From assembly GCA_902797885.1 (NCBI GenBank), contig CADBUP010000055.1, positions 1 to 43,937 on the forward strand: a stretch of 43,937 nucleotides of DNA. The letters are read 5' to 3'. The notes under the pieces were generated by a model. It was given only the letters and a program-made list of their open reading frames with translations. It ran no database searches and was not told the origin of the DNA. The position numbers and the translations under genes are program-made. Below are positions 24,500-33,150 of this stretch, in pieces. The DNA comes from an uncultured Ruminococcus sp. (GTDB lineage Bacteria; Bacillota; Clostridia; Monoglobales; Monoglobaceae). Position 1 is the first letter of the stretch. Each line of letters begins with the position of its first letter.

Positions 24500-25822
24500 A
24501 TGTCAAAAATAAGAAAACAGCATATGGCTGTTAACTGGCATGAAATTATTGTGTCGGACGATAGCGTCCCCGCTGTTGAAGCAACCCTTAAAGAGAAGGC
24601 AACTCTTGTCGGAAGGCTTGGTATAATGATGCTCTCTGTCGGTACCGGAGCGTGGCGCGTCAGAAATTCAATGAACAGCATAGCCAGAAGCCTGGGGCTT
24701 TCGTGTTCAGCCGACATCGGCTTGCTTTCCATCACTTGGACGTGCGTCGAAGGAGACGATACATATACTCAATCTTTTTCGCTTCCGACCTCCGGCGTCA
24801 ATACGGATAGGCTGATGGAGCTTGAATTGTTCTTGAAAGATTTTTCGAAACTTGCCAATGTATATTCGGTTGATCATTTTCACAAAATTCTTGACCGAAT
24901 ACAGAGCAAGCCGGCAAACTACAACGCGATACAACAGGGGCTTGCGGCCGCTATCGCGTGCGGAGCGTTTACCTTCCTTCTGGGCGGCGGAATTGTTGAA
25001 ATGATTTGTGCGTTCTTCGGAGCGGGAGCCGGGAACTTTGTCAGAAATAAAATGATTGGCAGGAAACTTTCTCTGTTTGCCAATGTAGGCGTCAGCGTTG
25101 CTGTGGCGTGTATAGTATATGTTTTGGCAATTTTGTTGTCACAGACATTTTTAAATGTCTCCGAGGTTCATCAGGCCGGATATATTTGTGCAATGCTTTT
25201 TGTTATACCGGGATTCCCGCTGATTACCGGCGGAATAGATATGTCAAAGCTTGATATGCGCTCGGGCTTGGAGCGGACTATGTACGCTTTGTTGATTATT
25301 ACCGTTGCAACTCTTACCGGTTGGGTGACCGCGATGATTTTTAAATTTCAGCCTGCGGATTTTCAGGAACTTCGGATTGAAACAGGTATGATGATTATTC
25401 TGCGCATTATTGCAAGCTTTTTCGGAGTGTATAATTTCTCAATTATGTTTAACAGTCCGAGAAAGATGGCGCTTACCGCCGGCCTCATCGGAATGATTTC
25501 AAACACGCTCAGACTTGAGCTGATTGACCTTCTGAATTTTCCGGTCGGAGTCGCGGCATTTGTCGGCGCATTCTGTGCGGGGTGTATAGCATCTATCGTA
25601 AAAAAGAAAATCGGTTTTCCGAGAATTTCGCTTACCGTACCGTCGATTGTTATTATGGTTCCCGGGTTGTTTATGTACAGGGGTATTTATAACATTGGAT
25701 TAAATGATATAGGTACGGGGTCGCTTTGGCTGACCAAAGCGATTTTAATTGTCATCGCCCTTCCTCTCGGATTGGTTGCGGCAAGACTTTGTACAGACAA
25801 AAACTTCAGACATTGTACCTGA
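24500..25822 (+). CDS. Threonine/serine exporter family protein (ThrE fusion)
   Basis: A 440-residue inner-membrane protein that joins the two ThrE modules which are split genes in many Firmicutes. Residues 35-130 form the soluble N-terminal part, with LGIMMLSVGTGAWRVRNSMN and the IGLLSITWTCVE strand. The first helix bundle follows from about 145 (LAAAIACGAFTFLLGGG, then FVIPGFPLITGGIDM, the family signature). A second membrane module begins near 270. The family exports threonine and serine in Corynebacterium; the substrate here is inferred. It has its own promoter and ends in a shared terminator with ssrA. Confidence 0.85.
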   Translation: MSKIRKQHMAVNWHEIIVSDDSVPAVEATLKEKATLVGRLGIMMLSVGTGAWRVRNSMNSIARSLGLSCSADIGLLSITWTCVEGDDTYTQSFSLPTSGVNTDRLMELELFLKDFSKLANVYSVDHFHKILDRIQSKPANYNAIQQGLAAAIACGAFTFLLGGGIVEMICAFFGAGAGNFVRNKMIGRKLSLFANVGVSVAVACIVYVLAILLSQTFLNVSEVHQAGYICAMLFVIPGFPLITGGIDMSKLDMRSGLERTMYALLIITVATLTGWVTAMIFKFQPADFQELRIETGMMIILRIIASFFGVYNFSIMFNSPRKMALTAGLIGMISNTLRLELIDLLNFPVGVAAFVGAFCAGCIASIVKKKIGFPRISLTVPSIVIMVPGLFMYRGIYNIGLNDIGTGSLWLTKAILIVIALPLGLVAARLCTDKNFRHCT

Positions 25823-25893
25823 TTCAAAAGGAAGCAACATATTTCTGTTACAAAACGTATTTGGGAATTGAACTATTTTAAAAAATCGTGTAT

Positions 25894-25935
25894 GAAAATC
25901 AAAAACCGCCTGTTTTAGGCGGTTTTCTTGATTTT
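25894..25935. terminator. Shared terminator of exporter gene and ssrA
   Basis: AAAACCGCC-tgtttta-GGCGGTTTT, extended by outer AAAATCAA/TTGATTTT arms. T-rich tails on both strands let it end both convergent transcripts. Confidence 0.88.
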
Positions 25936-26284
25936 GGTGGAGATGAGGGGAATTGAACCCCTGTCCGAAGAAGCGTCCCCACAGGGCGCTACGAGCGTAG
26001 CTTGTGATTGATATTCCCGAACATCTCAGGCTCACAAGCAAGCCTGAGATGACGGTAGCTTCATAGGTTCATGGCGGGGTCAAAGCTTTCCCCGCTCACG
26101 TTCACCGCTTGGATGATACCTTGCTCTGCGGGCGCGGTAACCGCAGGAAGGCAGCTGCGTTAATTAGGCAGCGTAAGCTAAATTATTGTTAGCGTTTAAT
26201 TTTAAAAAGTTGGGTTTTTAACGCAGTACCCGCTGCGGCTCGCTCCCTGAGTCTCCGCGACCCCGTCGAAGCCTTTACATCCCC
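25935..26284 (-). ncRNA. ssrA: Transfer-messenger RNA (tmRNA)
   Basis: tmRNA rescues stalled ribosomes together with SmpB. On the minus strand the 5' end GGGGATG (26284 down) pairs with CATCTCC next to the encoded 3' CCA at 25935, and the 3' part has the T-arm GGGGAATTGAACCCC-type sequence (as read on the plus strand). The 5' domain begins GGGGATGTAAAGGCTTCGAC, a tmRNA hallmark. The tag reading frame at 26164-26193 encodes ANNNLAYAA and a TAA stop. The end AYAA differs from the commoner ALAA. Pseudoknot-like GC-rich arms fill 26040-26160. smpB lies two genes upstream on the same strand. Confidence 0.95.
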
Positions 26285-26340
26285 ATATATTTTATAGGCC
26301 GCGGAAACGGCGGGAAATTGCCGCTTCCGCAAAATATTTT

Positions 26341-27177
26341 TTAATTTTCAAATTCGTTAATCCAGCGAACCGACATATCAATCCAGTTGGTAACGCACGG
26401 CATACCGGTGCCCGGTGCACAGGTGATATAGTCGCCGGTTGAAAGTCCGTGACCGCCATTTGGATAAATATGCATCTCAAACTTAACATTATGTGCTTCG
26501 AGAGCGTTGGCAAAGCGAAGCGAACTTATAACCGGCACGCAATTATCCGTAAATGTGTGCCATATAAAAGTCTGCGGTGTTTTTTCCGTAACATAGTTTT
26601 CGAGCCAAGCAAGGGGCTTTACGCTTTCCCTTCCGGCAACAAAGTTATCTATTGTACCCTGATGGGTTCTTCCCTCCTCGCCCGTTATAACCGGATAACC
26701 GAGGATAATGCCGTTTGGTCTGTTTGAACCGTCTTCTACACCCGAATATTTAATAACATCGGGGTGATTCCAATGTACGCCGAGACTTGCAACAAGATGG
26801 CCGCCCGCAGAGAAACCGGCAACAAAAATTTTGTTGCTGTCTATATTATTTTCATCGGCGATTTTTCGTACATACGAAACCGCCTTTGAAAGCTCACAGG
26901 TTGCCGCAGGCCACGAGGACGGTTCGATTGAATAGTCAAGCACAAAGGCATGAAATCCCGCCGCACAGTATTTAAGCGCAATAGGCTCAGCCTCACGCGG
27001 TGATGTAAAGCTATATGCGCCGCCCGGACATACTATAACCGCCGGACGCTTTATGCCGCCGCTGTCCATAATGTTTCCCTTATCCAAAATATATGTGGTA
27101 AGGGTTGTCTGTCTCGGTGACGGTTTTACTCCCATTTCTGTATAATCAACATTAATATTTATCACATTGTTTATCAT
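26341..27177 (-). CDS. Alpha/beta hydrolase, carbohydrate-esterase-like
   Basis: A 278-residue cytoplasmic hydrolase of the BD-FAE/acetyl-esterase type. The catalytic Ser is in GFSAGGH (Ser123), with Asp in FTDNCVP (about 211) and His in GGHGLS (about 243). The oxyanion segment is CPGGAYSF (50-57). It has no signal peptide. Family members remove acetyl or feruloyl groups from plant sugars, which would fit the GH10 enzyme elsewhere in the window; the exact substrate is not shown. It starts 34 bases after smpB on the same strand, with AAAGGA upstream, so it shares the smpB transcript. A GC-rich hairpin lies between its stop and ssrA. Confidence 0.88.
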   Translation of the reverse strand: MINNVININVDYTEMGVKPSPRQTTLTTYILDKGNIMDSGGIKRPAVIVCPGGAYSFTSPREAEPIALKYCAAGFHAFVLDYSIEPSSWPAATCELSKAVSYVRKIADENNIDSNKIFVAGFSAGGHLVASLGVHWNHPDVIKYSGVEDGSNRPNGIILGYPVITGEEGRTHQGTIDNFVAGRESVKPLAWLENYVTEKTPQTFIWHTFTDNCVPVISSLRFANALEAHNVKFEMHIYPNGGHGLSTGDYITCAPGTGMPCVTNWIDMSVRWINEFEN

Positions 27178-27211
27178 ATTTATACATTCCTTTCTTTAAT
27201 TTATCATAAGA

Positions 27212-27670
27212 TTATCTATATCTTTCTTTAATCGCTCTGTCCATATTTCGCTTTGCGTCGCGATCCGCAAGAGCGGCACGCTTATCGTAATTCTTTTTAC
27301 CTCTGCAAATTCCGATTGAAAGCTTGACATACTGACCCTTAAAATAAAGCTTTAAGGGAATAAGCGTGAGCCCCTCCTGTGAGGTAAGACCGATAAGCTT
27401 ATTTATCTCTTTTTTATGAAGAAGAAGCCGCCGCGGCCGCAAGGGTTCATGGTTATAGATGCTTCCCTGTTCATACGGACTGATGTGCATACCTATCAGG
27501 ATTGCTTCACCTGTCTTGCAGGAAATATAACTGTCTTTTAGGTTGACGCGGCCGAGACGAACGGATTTAACCTCGGTGCCGACCAGCTCTATTCCCGCTT
27601 CCAACTCATCATCGACAAAGTAATCATGATACGCCTTTTTGTTTTGAGCTATAAGACCGCTCTTCTGCAA
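27212..27670 (-). CDS. smpB: SsrA-binding protein SmpB
   Basis: SmpB carries tmRNA to stalled ribosomes. The start is most likely the TTG at 27670, with GGAGGG eight bases upstream; the frame extends eight codons further but that would include the ribosome site. The 152 residues show [71 protein letters not shown] and the basic tail [13 protein letters not shown] that enters the decoding centre. It has its own sigma-A promoter and is followed by the esterase and then ssrA. Confidence 0.96.
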   Translation of the reverse strand: MQKSGLIAQNKKAYHDYFVDDELEAGIELVGTEVKSVRLGRVNLKDSYISCKTGEAILIGMHISPYEQGSIYNHEPLRPRRLLLHKKEINKLIGLTSQEGLTLIPLKLYFKGQYVKLSIGICRGKKNYDKRAALADRDAKRNMDRAIKERYR

Positions 27671-27713
27671 TTCCGCCACCCTCCAATTCTTCAATCTCTG
27701 AATTCATTTTTGT

Positions 27714-27742
27714 ATTATACGCTTAAAGTACGAAAAAGTCAA
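27714..27742 (-). promoter_or_regulatory. Sigma-A promoter of smpB
   Basis: On the minus strand: TTGACT, 17 bp, TATAAT, about 45 bases before the start codon. Confidence 0.88.
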
Positions 27743-27927
27743 GCAATTTATCGCATTTAACATAGAATTTACAAAAAAATACATGCACTTTAAAAATATT
27801 TAAAAAAATTTTCATTTTGCTATGGAAATTATTTATTGTTTATGGTAGAATACTAATATATTGTATTTAAACGGCAGAGAGAAGCCAAACTCTGTCGCTG
27901 ATAATAATATAGAAGGAAGGCGCGCCT

Positions 27928-28644
27928 ATGCGGCTTGATAAATTCCTTGCTGACTGCGGCACGGGAACGAGAAGCGAAGTTAAAAAGCTGATAAGGTCGG
28001 GCGCGGTGCGCGTTATCGGCCTTGATAAAATTTCGCCGGATACTAAGATAGATGAAAAATCGGCAGAGGTGTATTTAAACGGCGAACCTATCGGGTATAA
28101 AAAATATGTTTACCTTATGCTGAACAAGCCTGAAAACTGCCTTTCGGCAACGCAGGACAGATACAAAACGGTGGTCACCGACTTTGTTCCATCCGAATTT
28201 AAACATTTTGACGTTTTCCCGATAGGAAGGCTTGACATAGATACGGTCGGGCTTTGTATTCTGACAAACGACGGCGGTTTGGCTCACCGCCTGCTCAGCC
28301 CCGCAAGGCACATTCCGAAAACCTATCTCGCGGAGGTTGACGGTGCGCTGTCCGATGAGGACGTTAAGGCGTTTGAGTCAGGAATGGATTTAGGCGACTT
28401 TATTACAAAGCCGTCAAGACTTGAAATAATCTCAGCGGCGGAGAACAAGAGCCTTTCAAAAGTGACCATTTTTGAAGGAAAGTTTCATCAAATCAAGCGA
28501 ATGTTTAAAAGCCGCGGCCGAGAGGTAACGCACCTTAAACGTATCGCGATGAATAGACTTTTGCTTGACGGAAATTTAAGTGAGGGCGAAATAAGAGAAC
28601 TGACAACCGATGAATTGGAGTTGCTGACATATGATACAGAATAA
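27928..28644 (+). CDS. rsuA: RsuA/RluB-family rRNA pseudouridine synthase
   Basis: It isomerises a uridine to pseudouridine in rRNA (psi516 of 16S if truly RsuA). The 238-residue product has an S4 domain at 1-55 (MRLDKFLADCGTGTRSEVKK) and the catalytic segment FPIGRLDIDTVGLCILTND, with Asp103. GKFHQIKRMFKSRGREV closes the active site. The protein is close to RsuA in length; RluB is an alternative. AGAAGGAAGG precedes the ATG. Its end overlaps the next gene by 14 bases, starting a tight plus-strand run. Confidence 0.88.
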   Translation: MRLDKFLADCGTGTRSEVKKLIRSGAVRVIGLDKISPDTKIDEKSAEVYLNGEPIGYKKYVYLMLNKPENCLSATQDRYKTVVTDFVPSEFKHFDVFPIGRLDIDTVGLCILTNDGGLAHRLLSPARHIPKTYLAEVDGALSDEDVKAFESGMDLGDFITKPSRLEIISAAENKSLSKVTIFEGKFHQIKRMFKSRGREVTHLKRIAMNRLLLDGNLSEGEIRELTTDELELLTYDTE

Positions 28645-29548
28645 AAACGAAAACGATAAGATTATTCCGCGTGCGGCGGTGGTGCAGGATATGTCCGGGT
28701 TCGGAAGGGTGTCGCTGACCGAGGCAATACCCGCGATGTCCGCTATGGGAATCGAGGTCTGTCCTCTTCCGACCGCGGTTTTGTCAACTCATACATATGA
28801 GTTTAAGGACTATACCCTGCTTGACCTGACTGATGAGATGGAAAAAATTATTGCGCATTGGGAAGAAATCGGTCTTGAATTTGACGCGGTTTACAGCGGA
28901 TATATGAGTTCGGCAAGGCAGATTGACATAACCAAAAGATTTATGCTTAATCAAAAAAAGGTCGGCGCGCTGGCGATAGTTGACCCCGTCCTCGGCGACA
29001 ATGCGCTTCTTGATGTCAAGACGGTGTATTCGGACAGAATGACCGAACTAATCGGCGGGATGCGCGAACTGTGTGAGATAGCTGACACTATTACGCCGAA
29101 TCTGACCGAGGCTTGCCTCCTGCTTGAACGCGAGTACCCAACGTCGCCGCTGACAGACGCGGAGCTTGTTGAAATTTTGAATGGGCTTATTGGTCTCGGG
29201 GCAAAGTCGGTTTTAATCACAAGCGTTATGGAATCGCCCGATACAATGTGTGTGGCTGTCTGTGACGGTGATGAGTTTTATAAGATTGACTGTGGCTATG
29301 TGTCGCGGCCGTTTCACGGAACGGGCGACCTTTTGACAAGTGTGTTCACCGGCGCCCGGCTCAGCGGTTACAGCGTGGTGAATGCGGCGAACCTTGCGGT
29401 TGACTTTTTGGCCAAGGCGATAGAACTGACGGTGAAATATCCCCGTATGCCGATACGTCACGGCGTCTTGTTTGAGCCGATTATACGGGATGGATACTTT
29501 GCCGAAAAGGAGCACACAAACAGGATAAAGCGTTTAAACCGGGAGTGA
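28631..29548 (+). CDS. pdxY: Pyridoxamine/pyridoxal kinase (PdxK/PdxY type)
   Basis: It phosphorylates B6 vitamers in the salvage route to pyridoxal phosphate. The 305 residues have AAVVQDMSGFGRVSLTEAIP at the start, where substrate binds, then PLPTAVLSTHT, AIVDPVLGDN, ADTITPNLTEACLLL and the ATP/anion-hole motif FHGTGDLLTSVF near 235. These fit the ribokinase-like pyridoxal kinase group more closely than ThiD. It overlaps the rsuA-like gene by 14 bases, and yifB starts ten bases after it. The exact vitamer preference cannot be read. Confidence 0.87.
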   Translation: MIQNKNENDKIIPRAAVVQDMSGFGRVSLTEAIPAMSAMGIEVCPLPTAVLSTHTYEFKDYTLLDLTDEMEKIIAHWEEIGLEFDAVYSGYMSSARQIDITKRFMLNQKKVGALAIVDPVLGDNALLDVKTVYSDRMTELIGGMRELCEIADTITPNLTEACLLLEREYPTSPLTDAELVEILNGLIGLGAKSVLITSVMESPDTMCVAVCDGDEFYKIDCGYVSRPFHGTGDLLTSVFTGARLSGYSVVNAANLAVDFLAKAIELTVKYPRMPIRHGVLFEPIIRDGYFAEKEHTNRIKRLNRE

Positions 29549-29558
29549 TAAATTTAAG

Positions 29559-31094
29559 ATGATTACCAAGATTAACAGCGTGGGTCTGTCGGGAATCGAC
29601 GGATACTATATAGGGGTCGAAACCGATATAAGCAACGGCATTCCTCAATGGGAGGTTGTCGGGATGCCCGACACAGCGGTTCGCGAATCAAAAGAAAGAA
29701 TCCGCTCGGCGCTGAAGAATTCCGGATTGATGATTCCGGGAAAGAGAATACTCATAAACCTTGCCCCTGCTGATGTGAAGAAGGAGGGCACCTGTCTTGA
29801 CTTGCCCATTGCGGTCGGAATTCTCGCTTCAAGCGAACAGGTTTTTGTTCATGATATGGATAAGATGTGCTTTTTCGGCGAGCTTTCGCTTGACGGAACG
29901 CTTCGCGGAGTAAAGGGCGCTCTTCCTATGGCCATCACAGCGTATCAGAACGGAGCGAAACAGCTTTTCGTTCCCATCGGGAACGCAAAAGAGGCCGCTG
30001 TGGTCGAGGGCATAGACGTTTTCGGTGTTGAGAGTATATCTGCACTGATAAGGCACTTTACGGGTGAGGAACCTATTCTTCCGACTAAGGTGAATGCCCG
30101 CGCGCTTTTTGAACAGGCAACGGATGAACTTCCTGATTTTTCGGATGTAAAGGGTCAGGAAAGTGCAAAACGTGCTTTGGAGATAGCCGCAGCAGGCGGT
30201 CATAATATATTGATGATAGGCCCTCCCGGGTCGGGAAAGACGATGCTTGCGCAGAGAATCCCTTCGATACTTCCCTCGATGACGTTTGATGAGGCGCTTG
30301 AGGTCACAAAGGTACATAGTATCGCGGGGCGGCTTCCTAAAAATATGCCGATGGTGGTCAGCCGCCCGTTCAGAAGTCCGCATCATACGGTTTCTGCGGT
30401 CGGACTTACCGGCGGAGGAAGCGGTATTCCCAAACCGGGCGAAATAAGCCTTGCGCATCACGGAATCCTGTTTTTGGATGAGCTGCCCGAGTTCCGAAAG
30501 GATGCGCTTGAGGTAATGCGTCAGCCGCTTGAGGACGGAACGGTCACAATCACCCGCGCGGGCGGAACATACTCGTATCCGTGCAACATAATGCTTGTCG
30601 CTTCGATGAATCCTTGTCCGTGCGGATATTACGGGGATAAGAATCATGATTGCTCTTGCTCTGCGAGCAAGATAAGCAGCTATCTTTCAAAGATAAGCGG
30701 GCCGCTTCTTGACAGAATCGACTTGCACATCGAGGTCCCCGCGGTGGACTATGACGACTTAGGTAGGAAGAGTACGGCCGAGCCGTCGTCCGAGATAAAG
30801 CGCCGTGTGGACAAGGCGAGAGAGATTCAGCTCAAACGCTATTCCGGAACGGGTATATACTCAAACAGCTGTCTTACGGCGGCTATGATTGATGAAGTGT
30901 GCGTGCTTGACGAGGACAGCTCAGAGCTGCTCAAAAATGCGTTTGAGATGCTCGGACTGAGTGCGAGAGCGCATAACAGGATTTTAAAGGTTGCGAGAAC
31001 AATTGCCGATCTTTCGGGAAACGAGAAAATAGCCAAAGAGAATATAGCCGAGGCGATACGCTATCGTTCGCTTGACCGGAAGTTCTGGGCATAA
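29559..31094 (+). CDS. comM: YifB/ComM-family Mg-chelatase-like AAA+ ATPase
   Basis: A 511-residue AAA+ protein. The N-terminal ChlI-like part (1-170) has GIDGYYIGVETDISNGIPQW and INLAPADVKKEGTCLDLPIA. The ATPase core has Walker A GPPGSGKTMLAQ, RPFRSPHHTVSAVGLTGGG, Walker B ILFLDELPEF and a Cys cluster NPCPCGYYGDKNHDCSC. In Vibrio and Haemophilus, ComM promotes branch migration during natural transformation; the role in Clostridia is less clear. The order yifB-trmL here is an operon with a stop-start overlap. Confidence 0.93.
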   Translation: MITKINSVGLSGIDGYYIGVETDISNGIPQWEVVGMPDTAVRESKERIRSALKNSGLMIPGKRILINLAPADVKKEGTCLDLPIAVGILASSEQVFVHDMDKMCFFGELSLDGTLRGVKGALPMAITAYQNGAKQLFVPIGNAKEAAVVEGIDVFGVESISALIRHFTGEEPILPTKVNARALFEQATDELPDFSDVKGQESAKRALEIAAAGGHNILMIGPPGSGKTMLAQRIPSILPSMTFDEALEVTKVHSIAGRLPKNMPMVVSRPFRSPHHTVSAVGLTGGGSGIPKPGEISLAHHGILFLDELPEFRKDALEVMRQPLEDGTVTITRAGGTYSYPCNIMLVASMNPCPCGYYGDKNHDCSCSASKISSYLSKISGPLLDRIDLHIEVPAVDYDDLGRKSTAEPSSEIKRRVDKAREIQLKRYSGTGIYSNSCLTAAMIDEVCVLDEDSSELLKNAFEMLGLSARAHNRILKVARTIADLSGNEKIAKENIAEAIRYRSLDRKFWA

Positions 31095-31111
31095 TGACGG
31101 AGGATATAAAA

Positions 31112-31621
31112 TTGAAATTACATATAGTATTGGTAGAACCCGAAATCCCTGCGAACACGGGTAACATTTCAAGAACCTGTTCGGTTATCGGGGTGCCGCT
31201 TCATCTGGTTCATCCGCTTGGGTTTGATATAAGCGAGAAACAGGTTCGGCGTGCGGGTCTTGATTATTGGGATGAGCTTGAACTTCACGAATACCGGTCA
31301 TTTGATGAGGTAAAGGCAGCCTATCCCGACGGACACTTTTTTTACTGCACAACAAAGGCGAAGAATACATACAGCGATGTGGATTATGGGAAGTTTGATA
31401 ACGGCGAGGTGTTCCTTGTTTTCGGAAAGGAAACAAAAGGCCTGCCTGAGTCGCTCCTCGCTGAAAATTATTCCAGCTGTATAAGGATTCCTATGAAAGA
31501 AAATAAACGGTCGCTGAATCTGTCGAATTCCGTTGCGATAATTGCATACGAGGTTTTAAGACAGACGGGCTTTGAGAATTTAGAGAGAGAGGGTGAGCTT
31601 CATGGTACGAATAGTAACTGA
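31112..31621 (+). CDS. trmL: tRNA (cytidine/uridine-34 2'-O)-methyltransferase TrmL
   Basis: A SPOUT methyltransferase that methylates the wobble ribose of tRNALeu. The start is probably the TTG at 31112 with GGAGGATA eight bases before it, giving (M)KLHIVLVEPEIPANTGN, the normal start of the family; an ATG at 31094 overlaps the yifB stop but has no ribosome site. The 169 residues show the knot motifs FLVFGKETKGLPESLL and CIRIPMKENKRSLNLSNSVA. Its end overlaps degV by 20 bases. Confidence 0.93.
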   Translation: MKLHIVLVEPEIPANTGNISRTCSVIGVPLHLVHPLGFDISEKQVRRAGLDYWDELELHEYRSFDEVKAAYPDGHFFYCTTKAKNTYSDVDYGKFDNGEVFLVFGKETKGLPESLLAENYSSCIRIPMKENKRSLNLSNSVAIIAYEVLRQTGFENLEREGELHGTNSN

Positions 31622-32468
31622 CAGAGCCGCGGATATTCCGAAGGAGATTGCTGAAGAGTTTGATATAAAGATTATTCCGTTTATGATAAATGTTGACGGA
31701 AAGCAGATTGTTGCGGACATTAATATGTCGGCCGAGGATTTTTATGAGATAGTCGAGCACTGCACAGAAATTCCGACGACCGGTCAGATGAGTCCGGTCG
31801 AGGTTGAAAACGTGTACCGCGAAATCGGTCCCGGGGATGAGATTATTCATATTACTATGTCGGCTAAGGGAAGCGGACTTAACAATACTTCAAATATGGT
31901 CGCGCGCCAGTTGAGGGACGAAGGCTATGACATAACCGTTATAGACTCGGGAAAGTTCACAATGATTATCGGCTATGCCGTGATTCTTGCCGCAAAAATG
32001 GCGAGAGAGGGCAAGTCAAAGCAGGAAATCATAGATACCGTGAACGAAATCTATGACCGCGACACGGCATATTTTTTGGTTGATGACCTGACCTATCTGA
32101 GAAAGGGCGGAAGAATAAAGGCAACAACGATGGCGATAAGCAAGGTTCTTGACATAAAGCCGATTATGATGATAAACGACGGCCTTGTTGAGGCCTTCAG
32201 AAAAGTTCGCGGGCTTAAAAAGGCAACGTCAATGCTGGTTGACTTTATAGAAGAGAGGATGGATAATCCGTCAGAGAACGAGGTTATGATACTTGATTCC
32301 GATGCACCCGACAAGGTTGAAATTGTCGAACAAATGGTGAGAGAGCGGATTAACCCGAAAAAGATAACCTATGCCAAAATCGGGCCGGTTATAACCGCTC
32401 ACGCGGGAACGGGACTTGTGGGCGTATATTTCAAACACAAAAAACCGTATTACGAGTATAAGAATTAG
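31602..32468 (+). CDS. DegV-family fatty-acid-binding protein
   Basis: DegV (FakB-like) proteins bind fatty acids; some present them to the kinase FakA for phosphorylation. The start is the ATG at 31602, behind GAGGGTGA; an in-frame GTG at 31593 lies inside that site. The 288 residues have MVRIVTDRAADIPKE, TTGQMSPVEVENVY, HITMSAKGSGLNNTSNMVA, IDSGKFTMIIGYAV, DDLTYLRKGGRIKATTM and ITAHAGTGLVGVYF, all typical. A fakA gene is not in the window. The start is inside trmL. Confidence 0.93.
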   Translation: MVRIVTDRAADIPKEIAEEFDIKIIPFMINVDGKQIVADINMSAEDFYEIVEHCTEIPTTGQMSPVEVENVYREIGPGDEIIHITMSAKGSGLNNTSNMVARQLRDEGYDITVIDSGKFTMIIGYAVILAAKMAREGKSKQEIIDTVNEIYDRDTAYFLVDDLTYLRKGGRIKATTMAISKVLDIKPIMMINDGLVEAFRKVRGLKKATSMLVDFIEERMDNPSENEVMILDSDAPDKVEIVEQMVRERINPKKITYAKIGPVITAHAGTGLVGVYFKHKKPYYEYKN

Positions 32469-32484
32469 GGCCAGTGGTGATTTT

Positions 32485-33015
32485 ATGTTTTTGGAACACG
32501 ACGAAATGAAGTTTGCAATTTTATATACGCTTAAGAAGTATGTTGAACCGATAAGTATGACCGAGCTTTGTGATATTCTCACATGGGAGAAGCAGGTGAT
32601 GAATTATTTTGACCTTGCGCTTATGCTTAACGAGCTGATAGAGGACGGGTTTGTAGACAGCAAGTTTTATCGGAACGAAAGGGCCTTTCAGCTGAGCGAA
32701 AAGGGCGATGAAACAAACGCCTTTTTCTTTGAGAGAATTCCGCCGAGCATAAGAAAAAAGATTGACAGCGAAATCTCTGAGCGTAAGTATGAAGAACAGT
32801 ATAACCCGAACTCGGTGTCAACCGAGGTCATACCTATCGCCCCGCATCAGTATATGGCGGCTCTTACCATGCTTGACGCAAATCTGCCGATGCTTGAACT
32901 TAAGATTCATATAGGAAGCCGTGCCGATTCAGAGCGTGCGGCGAAGATTCTGAAAAAAGAGGCGGAGAATATTTATAAGGATATAATTGAAAGAATTCTC
33001 CCCGAGGGTGAGTAA
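32485..33015 (+). CDS. DUF4364-family protein
   Basis: A 176-residue protein from the ATG at 32485 after AGTGGTGA; the frame runs on upstream but inside degV. The N-terminus EHDEMKFAILYTLKKYVEPI and LMLNELIEDGFVDSKFY have the look of a winged helix of the PadR/MarR sort. The C-terminal part is mixed, with a KKEAENIYKDIIERIL helix. DUF4364 occurs in Clostridia and its function is unknown; a small DNA-binding regulator is the likeliest reading. It ends the run that starts with the rsuA-like gene. Confidence 0.8.
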   Translation: MFLEHDEMKFAILYTLKKYVEPISMTELCDILTWEKQVMNYFDLALMLNELIEDGFVDSKFYRNERAFQLSEKGDETNAFFFERIPPSIRKKIDSEISERKYEEQYNPNSVSTEVIPIAPHQYMAALTMLDANLPMLELKIHIGSRADSERAAKILKKEAENIYKDIIERILPEGE

Positions 33016-33040
33016 CCGAAAAATATCCGCATAACCGTAT

Positions 33041-33069
33041 TTGACTAAAACGGAGTTATGTGATATAAT
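33041..33069 (+). promoter_or_regulatory. Sigma-A promoter of alaS
   Basis: TTGACT, 17 bp, TATAAT. An 80-base leader follows. No T-box motif was found in it. Confidence 0.9.
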
Positions 33070-33150
33070 AATTTTATATGTGTAATTCAGAGGCTCGCCT
33101 GCGGCACTGAACGGAATGATTTTTGCAGGTAGAAAGGCAATGAAACTAAT

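Noticed and set aside
25935-25975. A tRNA gene end (T-arm and CCA on the minus strand)
   Set aside because: The 5' partner of the acceptor stem lies about 340 bases away, and a tag reading frame lies between, so this is tmRNA.
29829-30647. A 272-residue minus-strand reading frame
   Set aside because: It is the antisense shadow of the YifB/ComM gene, Arg-rich and without a ribosome site or family features.
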